Assembly (NCBI GenBank): GCA_030737835.1 | Contig: CM060849.1 | Location: 10,923,768 to 10,987,767 of the forward strand | DNA length: 64,000 nt | Direction of reading: 5' to 3' | Source: Acorus gramineus | Taxonomy: Eukaryota > Streptophyta > Magnoliopsida > Acorales > Acoraceae | Shown here: positions 25,111-36,500 of the stretch, piece by piece | How positions within the stretch are numbered: the stretch's first letter is position 1 | Layout of the letters: every line of letters starts with the position of its first letter | Position numbers and translations under genes: made by a program | The notes under the pieces: generated by a model | What the model was told of the DNA's origin: nothing | Database searches by the model: none | Seen by the model: only the letters and a program-made list of their open reading frames with translations

Positions 25111-26274
25111 GTTTTTTTTTAAATGATAATTTAAGCACTGCGGAGCTCAAAAAATTAATTATACTTTTAAATAATTTTTCCAAAAGACAAAAAATACCGC
25201 CCAACCCCCACGTCACGCAGAATATTTATTGACTAACAGAGCCGTGTTCACCAGTCACCATCTTGAGTCCGGTTCACCCACTCACCCACCGCCCCCAATA
25301 ATTGGCCCTCTCCTCACCCCCTAAACAAAAACACAAAAATTAATATGTATTTTATTGTTTGGTCTAATATTTTTTTAAATTTTATGTGCTCGATTCTTTT
25401 AAAAATAAAATATACCTAATTGATTGTTTGAAGAAAATATAATATAAATCAAACTATAGTAGAAAATCTAAATTTTTTTTTGACAAGGTATCAACTATTA
25501 GTGTTGAAAAATAAAAGATGATAACTGAAGCCACTCCTTTAAGATAAAATCTTACTCTGGAAAAAGACAAAAGGAAGGGGGACATGAGGTGGTGGCGGAC
25601 TGCGGGCAGTTGATGGCTGGCCGCATCTCTTTCTCTTTCTCCCCCTACCCCTCCACTGCCACCTTAACCACAGTTGCCCGCCACTATTGCCCCCCTCTGT
25701 CGCTACTGCCCTCTTTCTCTCGCCCCCTCCCTCGTCGTCACCACCTTCTCCATCGTCTCCACTACCCTCCGTCCGCCTCAGCCACCCTCAGCCCTCTCCC
25801 AACAGCCTGCTCTTCTTTCTCTTCCTCTTTTTTAGTGTTGAAGATGAAATCCCACCTTAAAAAAGATAAAAATGAAAAGTGGATAGAGTTAGGGTAGACC
25901 TCCAAATATAAACAATGTATAATAGTATACTTTTCCCCAAAAATATTAAGTGCAGGGCTAGCAGCCTAGGCACCACAACCTTTACTGATGTGAGTTGTTA
26001 TACTGTTTTTCTTTTTTACGATATTAAATACAATTTTAATACAATATATAATTTCTTTCGCATGCATCATTCAATGGAGGATATAAATATATTATTTTTT
26101 TTATAAAAATATATAATATAAATTATATATATATATATATATATTTATTTATTTTATAAAATAAGAGCAGTAATGACTATGTTTGGAAAACAGGACTGTA
26201 ATATTGTCCTTCAGTGAGACCGCATCATAATTCAAGACCCACCCATACACGCCAAAAAAAAAAAAAAACCAAAA
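25111..26274. other. Upstream region of the F-box gene
   Basis: It contains a pyrimidine-rich block (about 25620-25830) that keeps a 102-codon frame open at 25589-25897. The predicted peptide is low-complexity Ser/Pro/Leu and is not believed to be a gene. A TA tract lies near 26127-26144 and an A-run near 26256-26268, directly before the F-box start codon. No promoter box can be assigned firmly. Confidence 0.45.
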
Positions 26275-27927
26275 ATGGCGTCGACTTCCGGCGATGACCT
26301 CCTCCTGAGCCTCCCGGACGACGTCCTCTCCCGCATCTCCTCCCTCCTCCGCCCGCCGGACCTCATCAACCTCCTCCTTACCTGCCGCTCACTCAACCTC
26401 TCCCTCTCCTCCTCCGACCAGATCTGGCATCCCCAGTGTTCCCTCTTCACCTCCTCCTCCACCCTCCTTCAATGGAGGTCCCGCGTCTCCTCCTACAAGT
26501 CCCTCTGCCGCTTCCTCTCCTCCCTCTCCCCCCTCGTCGGCTGCCTCTGGGTCCACCAGAACCCGGAACCCGGCAACACCGTCCACGTCTCCTGGGGCTC
26601 CGGCTCCCGCCCCTCCCTCCTCGCCCGCCGCATCATCCCCCAGGAGATCGCCGCCTCCGGCTGTGGTGGCCCCCTCCTCTGGTCCCCCGTGTTCGAGGTC
26701 CTCCTCTCCGACGACGGCTCGACGACGGATTTCGTACTCTACGGCAGCGACGGCGGGGAAGAGTGCCTCTACCCGGGCGCGCTCGGAGAGGTCCGCCGGG
26801 ACTGCAACGTCTTGTCCCTCGACGTCGCGGTGGTCGTCGGTGGGGAGGCGGCGGGGGCGGGGGCGGAGGCGGAGGGGGGGTTTGGGAGGCTCGCCTTCTC
26901 GGACCGGCAGAGGCTGTTGGAGCTTGTCGCGGACCGGGTGAAGGCGCGGGATTTTCGAGGCGGGCGGGTTGTTGTTGGGACGGATTCGATCGATCCAGGT
27001 GAGGTTCGCCCGGTCAGAGGGATCGAGACGGGTCAGGGCGGCGGGAGCCTGTGGAAGGCGAGGTTTGGGGGGTACTTCAAGCAGGGTTTGAAACACATTC
27101 TTGGTGGGGGTGGCGTTGGGAGAGCGAATTCGGGGTTGGGTGTGCCTTCGTCGTTGAAGCGATTGCGTTTGCACGAGTTTCTTGCGAGCGGCGATGCCAT
27201 CGGGCTCCGGCTTCAGACGATGAAGATGAAGGTTTCGACTTATCGGGCGTGGCCGAACATGCACGGCAACCGGTTCGCGCTTTACAAGCTTGCGTTGCAC
27301 GGGCCTTCCGTTGGTAGAGAGTACGCGGGGTTGTGGGGGGCCTCTTTCGGGTGGAGCTGCGGCGGTGGTGAAGAGAAGCCTTGGAAGGCCCAATTCTTGC
27401 TTTTATTGTCCTATGAGGAGGAGGAGGAGGTCGTGGAGGTGGCGGAGGGGAGGCGGTGTTGGCTCATCGCTACCAAGATTCTTGAGGGGACTCACTACGT
27501 GCTACATCCGAATGGGTCGGCGATGTTCACGGTGAGGGTCGATGAGCCGTCCAAGGAGAATTTCCCGTTGGACTCTGGTGAAGCGATACGCGCGTTCGAT
27601 GGGGAGGGTATCGCAAATGGATATGGTTTTAGGTACCCGGGGTCGAAGCCGGGTTCTTTGTTTGTGATGCCGAATGGGTTGCTTGCGTTTGTTTGGAAGG
27701 AGTCTAGGACTGTCTTGACATTGCAGAGGTTGAAGGACATAGATGAACTTCTTGAGAAGGGTGAGCGAGTGCCTCCCCTCTCCCCTGTCTTCAATTTTGC
27801 GTACATTACCAAGTCGTATTCGAACGTGTTCCTTGGCTTCTCGAGGTCTGCAAGTTCATCGTCAGCGCAGAGGTTCGGTCCTTCCTCTATAACTCCTAGG
27901 TTCATATATTGTTTATCCAAGTTTTAA
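26275..27927 (+). CDS. F-box protein, At5g39450-like
   Basis: A single exon of 550 codons. Residues about 10-52 form an F-box (LLSLPDDVLSRISSLLRPPD, then the LINLLLTCRSL and IWHPQC segments), the part that binds SKP1 in SCF ubiquitin ligases. The rest resembles the plant family represented by Arabidopsis At5g39450, a protein of about 580 residues whose substrate is unknown to me. Conserved-looking stretches include GCLWVHQNPEPGN, KVSTYRAWPNMHGNRFALYK and GTHYVLHPNGSAMFTVR. The start has a favourable AAAATGGCG context. The first 650 bp are very GC-rich against AT-rich surroundings, so long shadow ORFs occur on the opposite strand and in other frames. A 20-residue Gly/Ala/Glu-rich insert (near 198-215) is low complexity. 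Confidence 0.88.
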   Translation: MASTSGDDLLLSLPDDVLSRISSLLRPPDLINLLLTCRSLNLSLSSSDQIWHPQCSLFTSSSTLLQWRSRVSSYKSLCRFLSSLSPLVGCLWVHQNPEPGNTVHVSWGSGSRPSLLARRIIPQEIAASGCGGPLLWSPVFEVLLSDDGSTTDFVLYGSDGGEECLYPGALGEVRRDCNVLSLDVAVVVGGEAAGAGAEAEGGFGRLAFSDRQRLLELVADRVKARDFRGGRVVVGTDSIDPGEVRPVRGIETGQGGGSLWKARFGGYFKQGLKHILGGGGVGRANSGLGVPSSLKRLRLHEFLASGDAIGLRLQTMKMKVSTYRAWPNMHGNRFALYKLALHGPSVGREYAGLWGASFGWSCGGGEEKPWKAQFLLLLSYEEEEEVVEVAEGRRCWLIATKILEGTHYVLHPNGSAMFTVRVDEPSKENFPLDSGEAIRAFDGEGIANGYGFRYPGSKPGSLFVMPNGLLAFVWKESRTVLTLQRLKDIDELLEKGERVPPLSPVFNFAYITKSYSNVFLGFSRSASSSSAQRFGPSSITPRFIYCLSKF

Positions 27928-29075
27928 GTTATTCTTTTTTCTTTTTGTTTGGATGAATCACTTATCAGTATTTTGTTTTCAACAAAGAAAAAGAAGAGCT
28001 TGTGATAAAATGCATTTGAACTCTGCATGATTGCATTATGTTTGTTCTGAACATAGCTGGGCTTCTTCTGAAATATCTTAGGAGGTGCTGGAGTTTAGCT
28101 CCAAAGATATTGGAAATTTCTGTTTTATATCTTGAATGTCACTTTGGTTTCAACATTTTTTTTGTGTATGTTACTGTATAACAATCATAATAGATCGTTG
28201 GCTATATTCTTTGTCCCGGTAATTCTAGCTGATTAAAAGATCACCGGGAGACATCCAAGGTCCTTTTTGTTACATCTCGTAAGTAGAACACCTTCACCCT
28301 AGTCTGTTTAGGATTTCCCCTTTAAGGATCTTCAGAATTAATTCTTTTTTACCTCATGGGGATCTTCTTGTGATGTATTAAATGTGCCCTTTTATTTACT
28401 TGTCTAGAACTCTAGATGCTTTACTAATCTATAAGAATTAAAGAGTTCTTCCTTTGTGTGTGTGTGTGCGCGTTTTTTTTTTTTTTTGGTGGTTGGGGTG
28501 GGGTGGGGGGGGGGGGGGGTGTGTATGCACGCTTAAAATGTATAACCAGTAAGGTAGGATTTCCACCTTATGAACTATTTCTTTGCAAAGTAGTTATGTT
28601 CTTCTTTTATGTTGGTTTGTGCTGATGATATGGCTCCATATGTTGAAACTAATTTTCCTTTTGATTACTTGAGTCTGTACACGTGTTATCATTTTTTACT
28701 TGATAATAGAATTCCACGTTGATATCCACGTGGTCAAGTATTATTATTTTTAACAACAAAATACATTTAACCCCCTTCAAAGTGTCCGATATCCACATTA
28801 TACCTTGGATACTTTGGGAAGTCAAAATAAACCCCACAGATTTGATTATGTAAATCACGCCCCCCCCACCCCAAAAAAAAAAAAAAAATTGAATCAATGT
28901 TGACAGAATTGGAATATTCGGTAGATATTTTGTTTAGTTAACCCAAATTTATGCAAATATCCCGTGTAAATAGAATGAAAATCTGACTGCCCCATGCGAA
29001 TGACACCCTCCTCCCAAAATTGTCCTTTCATCTTCTTCCACCCAACTGTTGCAAATCAAACTGTTTCTCCCCTTA

Positions 29076-29245
29076 CCACTTTATCTATTTTCACTTGTTT
29101 AATCTTCATTTGCCTCTCCATTCTTTCACCTAAAGCTAAAAGTACTTTTAATATCTTGAACCACTTTATCTATTTTCACTTGTTTAATCTTCATTCTCCT
29201 CTCCATTCTCGCACCCAAAGCTAAAAGTACTTTTAAATATCTTGT
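29076..29245. repeat. 85-bp tandem duplication
   Basis: The block beginning 'ccactttatctattttcact' at about 29076 recurs at 29161 with a few changes ('tttgcctctcc' against 'tctcctctcc'). It has no coding meaning. Confidence 0.85.
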
Positions 29246-31799
29246 GTTCTCAGTGAATGTAGTCCTGGAAAATATTGCTTCTCTAGACATCTCTTTGAAT
29301 GGTTCATCCAAATAACAATATTGCCTTACTGAAAGAAATTTAAATAAAAAAGTTGATCCAATTAACAATATTGCCACAGTGACTAAAATTGATGATAGTA
29401 TCCATCTCTAACATTGTGGGGAAATTGTCGTCAAATAGAGTAGAGATGGGAAGTGAATTTCAGGTAGAGGAAGTATAAATTTTTCACATCAATTTTTCAT
29501 GATTATATTTTTAGACATCAATAAAAAAACAATCGTATACCCAAAGGACAATCTCCAGATCATGGGATGCGCCTTATTGCTTGCTAGCATGCATATAATC
29601 TTGCAGTGCACCCTTTTTTATTCTCCAACAACTGATAGCTTCAGATACAACTTCATGAAAGAATAATGTAGTCAAAACTTGAATCATCACTATTAAATTT
29701 GCCAAAAACAAGATATAAAGACTGCCAAACTTGCCAAGGTATCCGATGCCTTCATATTGTCAACGGCAACAGATTGGAGGACAATCGATCATAAGGAGGC
29801 AATGAGATGGGAGGAGTGATATTTGTAGGTGGGCGAAAGAGGACAGTTGATAGGAGGAGGAAATGAGAGGGGAGGAATAATGTCCGTAGGTGGATGGAGG
29901 AAGATGATCAACCGGAGGAGCAATTGGAGTTGAAGGTGATGAGAGGACAGAGAAGCCTATGCGATGAGAGGAGAGAGGGTTGCGAGAGATTCAAGTTGGA
30001 ATATATCATACGTGCAATGGTTTAATTAAAAATTAACCAACCAGTAAGTTATTAGACTGACGGAACGGTGTATTTGGACTTTCATAATGGATTATAAGGG
30101 TTTTTTTTTTTGGGAGAGAGAGAATGGTAGGCATTCTATCCCGTTTTATTAAAATGAAGAAAATGCCCAATTACAAAAAAAATTACAAATTAAAAACCTC
30201 AAACATTTTATTTTTAGGACGCAGTAGAAGAGATATCTAATGACAGTTCGTAAGGGGTTATTTGGACTCTCCAAGTACATAGGGTGTTAATTGATGTCAA
30301 ACCTTTATGCACGGGTTATATGAACTTTTCCCTTTTTAAAATTTTATGGTGGCTAAGCCAAAGTTCTTGTGGCTGCAAATTGTTCATCTATGTCAAATGA
30401 CAGATAATATACTTGAGATTAGTCTTATCCAAATTTAGCTTCATAGTTATATGTACAGTTAAATGTATGTAATGATATAACTATGAGTATGCAAAGTTTA
30501 CTTTATATTAGTTGATCTTTTTCTGTTGAATAACATGGACCTGGACTGTAATCCCTCTCTGCAAGTTTTTATTAATCACTTGAGATTTTTGTTACTATAA
30601 TGTCATCATTGATTCATTTAAAACTCTATTGAATGCTTATTCAGTACATGGACATGCTGCAAATTAAAATATACTTGTTCATTGTTTGTTTTTGCTGCCA
30701 TATTACTAGTTATAAGATGCTGAAACTCTTTACTGATTTGGCAGGCACTCTCAGTTGAATGTTTTTGAAAGAAAAGCTGGAGCTTCATATACTAATTAAT
30801 TGATGCCCCTCAGACAAAATTGAAGATTGAGAAAAATCTCCAAAAAGAAAAGAAAAGAAAAAAGTCAAAATAGATAACTTCAACTGTGTTATGAAGCACA
30901 GGTACAGAGTTTGTTATTTAAAACATTGAGGTGAACCTTCTGCGGTACAAAGAATGTCCAATTTGATGTTCTGTTCCATAATCAGATAAACCATAGAAGC
31001 CTTATAAAAAGGTTCTTTTGTTATTTATTTTACCATAGAATGCATCCAATCCTGTATTGGATTTTAGCATCAGAGTGGATGGCACATTTGTGACCTTGTG
31101 TTTATATAACTTTGTGCCATCTATTGAAACAAGATATCAATACTACAAGTATGAATTTTTATTTTTCAGGCTCCTCACAATGATTGTGGTCAGATTTTTT
31201 GTGCAGTGGGAGAAATTTGTTTTTTTTTGAAAAATGAGAACCGGTGGGAGTGCCACTTCTCTGTAATAAAGAAAGCCTCATGTAACTACATCTAAAAGCC
31301 TAGATTAGTAAAGGGATTAGTTTTTAGGATAAGTTAACCTAATTTATGAAGGTAAAAAATTTATTATTTTTATCTAGATTTGCATTTGTTAATATTTTTT
31401 ATTATCTTTATTTTTTGTGTTCTTATCCTCAATCTTACATTTGAATCAAATATGGGATAACTTCAATTTTTTTAAAAAAATATCAAATCTATCCTTCCTA
31501 TTAATGAGGGTATTAATGTTGTTTAGTGGAATACATTCTTTTTTTTTTTTTTTTTGGTTTTTTTTTTTGGGAAAAGTAGTCATCAATGTTATCCCAATTT
31601 TATAAAATAGGGATAAAAATTGGGACAAAGTCTGTTCTACTTTTTATCCAGAACAAACTATCCTCATTTTTTTATTTTAAAATGTGGACAATTGTTCATG
31701 TTTTATCCCATTTTTTTTATGCTACATGCGATAACAAGTGATTTAACCTAATTTTTTTTCTTATCTCAAACCTTTATACCCATACCAAACTAGGTCTAA

Positions 31800-31960
31800 G
31801 GGTCAACCCCTTGGAGTTTGAATAAGAGACTTAGCCAAACATCCAAGGTATCCCATGATAATGTCAGCAACAAGATTTTGGATTCAAATCCCACCACTTA
31901 TTTATAACTTGAATGCATCTCGGCCTTTGAAATTGGATAATAATTAATTGAAGAGTGTTC
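31800..31960 (+). mobile_element. Possible tRNA-derived SINE
   Basis: A 'gccaaacatccaagg' stretch is followed about 40 bp later by the B-box-like 'ggattcaaatcccacc', spaced as in tRNA-derived SINEs. The ends and tail are unclear, so this remains tentative. Confidence 0.3.
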
Positions 31961-33497
31961 TTATACTTAGTTTTTTTTCAGTCCAAAACACAGTCCTATA
32001 TATCACCTTAAAAATTCAGTAAAACATATACCTCTTTAGATGTTGTATATACCATATTAAATATTTTCTTATACTTACTAAAAATGAATTCATTTAATTC
32101 GAAATAGAATGATATACATTTTTTTTATCAAAGTATATATCTTATGAGATGATGTTTATTATTTAAAAAAAAATAAAAAAATATGAGGTCTTGTGTTTTG
32201 ATCGGTGAATCTCACTAAGCCTAACATTTTCTTTCATTTAAATCTTCAACCACTCTCAATAATCCAACCAGACAACTCAACCATGCTTGACGGCGCGGTT
32301 TCTGCTGGACGGAGAGGCGGTTTCTTTGGGTGAGGAGCAGTTGAGTGAATAAAATATCTTGTTTCTTTAACTTATTTTTTTAACTTATTATCTAAATAAA
32401 ATAGTAAAAAAAACCATAAAAGTCTTGATTTAATATGCATCAAAAGGTGAAGAGCCTGTATAGACCACTAAACAATGAATTTGCATAGAGGGGAAAAATA
32501 AACTTTAAATAGGAACCTATAAATCCATGAGCAGCACCTTTTGAATTCTGTTTCTTTAATGCTGGTAGAATCCATGATACAGTTCTTCAGATTCATGTAA
32601 GATTCTCGATTACTTTTTGTATGAATAAATTATAAATACAACAAGTAAGTATGTCCATACATATTAAATAATGCACATAGTGCAAAAACGTAAATTAATT
32701 ATTTTTGGTATTTTCTTGTAATTGAATTCTTGGTTTACCATCTTCTAATTTAATTTGATTTTCTCGCCCAATAGCATATTTTTTTTTAAGAAGATATGCA
32801 AGGCAAATTTTTTTTGTGATATTTTGTTGTTTCAATATATTTTAATTTTTTTAAAAATATATCTTTATTGAATGATATATATACCTTTAAAAAATTCATG
32901 TACTTAAATAAAACTGAATACAGAAAATAAAGAACCTGATATACAATAAATTAAGGAAATCATATACTTTGGTTAGCATAACAAAAGGATGAATATATAA
33001 ACATCCTTTTTCAAAATATGAACCTGTGTATATTGCAGTTGCAGGTGTATTGCAAAATATTGTATTTAAATGTGCAACTTTAATCAACTAAATTGAATCC
33101 CAACTTATCTAAACTGTTTTATTTATTTATTTATTTGGATCACTATTTTTTTTTTAGTTTAGATATGAGTTCAAAATTAATATATCAATTTACAATTTGA
33201 TTTGTCGGTAGCAAGATCTATCGACAATAAATATTTATTAAACATTTTTTATATAAAAAATTAATAATTAATTATTATGGATTATACCACTAATATCCAT
33301 AAAATGAACTCACTGATCTACACTATCAATCCAATTTGATTTGGTCGGGGTCGATCAAAGTTACACTTTTTTTTAGCAACTCTGATTTTATTTTGGTTAA
33401 TTTGGTCCAATTCAAGATAGTATCGGCATAACATCAGACCCAAAGCCCTCCCCTTCAAACCGGTCCTCACTACGGATAAGAAAAAGAAGAGTTTTTG

Positions 33498-33517
33498 CTC
33501 TCTCTCTCTCTCTCTCT
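33498..33517 (+). promoter_or_regulatory. CT-repeat pyrimidine patch before DEGP2 start
   Basis: A run of CT dinucleotides ends three bases before the DEGP2 start codon. Such pyrimidine patches are common in plant core promoters and 5' leaders. It probably lies in the 5' UTR; the effect on expression is inferred, not shown. Confidence 0.45.
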
Positions 33518-33520
33518 GCA

Positions 33521-36500
33521 ATGGCGATGGCTCATATGTCCATCTCCGTCCATTCCTCCCTCCTCCAATCCTCCTCCTCTCCTTCCCTCCCCTTTTTCCG
33601 TTCCGGTGCTCCGCGGAGCCGCTTATCCTGCTCCGCCTCTCCGTCCAGCAGAAACCGCGCCGTCAAGCATGGAAGTTACTTCTCTTGCAAACCAAAACCT
33701 TCAACCGAAGAAGTTGAGGTAACATTCGTTCAAAGAGACCTGCTTTAGTTTCCAAGTTTTGATTGATTTGTATGTATTGTGTGTCTGTGGCGTGTCTTGT
33801 TTTCTGATCAACGGAAAAATGAGTGGAGGGAATAGAATAGGACTTTTACAGACCTGAATAACAAGTCAGCCGTAAATTGATAAATGGTCTATGTGGAAAG
33901 GCTTATTATTATTATTTTTTTTAATTCAAGTATGATGGCATGCTTTTGATGAAGTCCAAAAGATTTGTTCTTCTGTTCGCATTGAATGAAAGCAAATGCT
34001 GATAAAACAGAAGAAGTTGAATACATTAGAATAGCAGTTCTATCATGTTAGCCACTGGTGGTAACTGAATAGAATGAGGTGGAGTAGAATTACTCTCCTA
34101 GGAGTGGAGAGTGGAATAGGGAATAAAATGTCTTATTCCAGGCATGCATAGCATTCAGTCTAAAACTGGATAATGGTCGATGTCATTCTTCATGGGAAGG
34201 TGGGAAAGGCTTATTCAGCATTTTGTTTTTCCAGTTTAATGCCATTTTTTGATAAAGATGAAACATTTATTATTAATTTGCCTTGAAACAAATGCAGAGC
34301 AAACAATAATGGTTGAATACCTTAGAAGCAGTTTGAATAATAGATTTAGTCTGTTAACCCCCGTTGGTTACCAAATAAGTGAGGTGGAATAGAATTATTA
34401 CTCACCTAAAATGGAGAGTGGGATAGGTAATAGAACATGTGTTATTCAATGCGTGAATAGCAATTCAGCCTAAACCGGATAATAATAAATGTTATTATTC
34501 ATGGGTAGGTGGGAAAGGTTTATTCAGCAATTTTATTCCAGTTTGATGCCATACTTTGGGTAAAGATGAAAGATTTATTCCTATTCAGCTTTTTCATTGC
34601 AGCTTGTCTTTCTTGGTTTTTTATGTATTGTAAATTACAAAAGGATAATAGGCTTTTTTTTATATTTGTCTCTAGCAATGCACAAGTTACTAAACAGTCA
34701 AGGATCATATTGCCCTCATTTTATTTCCTCCTGATGGAAGCAGAATATCTGAGGTCTAAACAACTTAGGGATGATCGATCAACAGTCAGATATTTGAACT
34801 GTTCGATGGTCTGCGGAGAATGATGCATAATTTACCATTTTAATAGGTGAAAAAAGCATTAGAAAATTGACCATGGAGGGTTTAATCTTTTTTTATCAAA
34901 TTAGTTGCAAATCTAGGAGGAGATCCTAGGGGGATTGGCTGACATCTACTGGTACACTTAAACATTGTCTTGCAGATTATCATGGAGCACACCATGAACT
35001 ACAAGTTAGGGATGAAAACTGCAATTGCCTTTCCCCATTGGGATACCTATCTAGCCTTTATGTAGTTATATTCGGGGTTGCATTAATTAATCAGGCTAGT
35101 CCAACTAAATATTAAAAAAATGGGATAATTTCTATATAATTCCTTATCTCTATTATGAAAACAAAGGAGCTTACTGAATGGGGGTTGAACAATTGGGTTA
35201 AAATAATTTTGACCATGTAATGAATTTTTAGCTGTAGAGTCAATGGTACATTTGTGTTAGACTCATCATTTGGTTTTTTGAATTATTTCTTGTTCTTGAA
35301 TTTTTGCAGGTAACTCTTGTTTCTCCCAAGAGATCACCTGGGAGAAGGAAAGAAGAGAGAGTTGATTCATTTCAGGAAGATGCAAAAGGGCAGACAGGTC
35401 GTTCTCAGTCGACTGCACTTAAGTCTACTGGCATTCAGAAAAAAGATAAAAAGGGCTTCTTGTATGATCTGAAGGAACAACAGGCATGATTACTGGCTCA
35501 TGTGATTTTTAATTGTTAGTTTTTATAGATTTTCATGCATAAATGTTTTTGAAATAGGTGATATTGATGCCTGCATTTAGTTACATAGGTCATTCTCATA
35601 GGGATAAATTCCTTGTATGCAACGGTGATTTTCTTTTTATATGTTTGGTAGCAAATATCCATCTGTTTCACTCATTAATTATAAAGGAAACCCAAGCAGA
35701 ACATTTAAAAATTATTATTTATGTGATGATTTGGTTGGTTAATGGTTATCTACTTGTCATTTACAACAGTAATGAGTAACACTCAGGAGTAGACTTTCAA
35801 ATTTCATGATGAAGGTATCTAAAGTGGGCAATCTTATGTGATCAATTTCTACGCACAATGCTGGTTCATTTCCTCGCTTCTCGAAAATAAATTTCCTATT
35901 TACTTTTTTAAATTTGTGCTATTTCGCTCTGTAGTTAGTGGGAGGAGCAAAAAAATTTCTGGATCAGGGACACAAATTGACATTTTGTACAAGTAAACTT
36001 TCACATGAATGTAAAAGAATTTCTGTATCTTCATGGCCTTCCTGTCATGCAGATTTGTCAATAAGTTCATTTTTTTAAAGAAATGATAGGCATTATGCCT
36101 TGTTATCTTCAATCAAAGCAAAATGCCCAAACAAACAAAACATCGATGGTGGGTGCACCGTCCAAGGTGACCTGGTAGAAGAGATGTCTACTGGGCACAC
36201 ACTGGACTATGCATGGTAAATCAACCCCCCCCCACCCCACCAAAGTACAAAATCCGTTATCCCCTGCCCAGGATGTTCCCAAAATTCGAATTTTTTTACA
36301 TTTGATCATCATATATACTTTGTGATTACTAAGTTAGGATATAATAATTTTCAGGGTAATGATGCAGGAAATATACAACATGCTGCTTTTCTCAATGCAC
36401 TGGTAAATGTAATGTTCTCCTTGATTTTTATCCAGATTATTTGGCATTATGAAGATTATCATAGTCCCACTTTAGTATATGCTCCTTTAATTGTTGAATT

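Larger units (their letters stand above)
27928..33497. other. Intergenic DNA between F-box gene and DEGP2
   Basis: No supported gene. It includes GT and G runs near 28458-28520, an 85-bp tandem duplication, and T-run-led blocks near 30098-30210 and 31217-31290 that look like antisense LINE or SINE tails. A SINE-like block near 31800 is listed separately. The rest is AT-rich without recognisable content. Confidence 0.45.

Noticed and set aside
25589-25897. 102-codon ORF upstream of the F-box gene
   Set aside because: A pyrimidine-rich tract giving Ser/Pro/Leu/His low complexity; no domain, and no support as an exon.
26389-27393. Long minus-strand ORF (334 codons) opposite the F-box gene
   Set aside because: It mirrors the GC-rich F-box coding region, is Arg/Pro/Gly-rich without a domain, and the plus frame has a clear family match.
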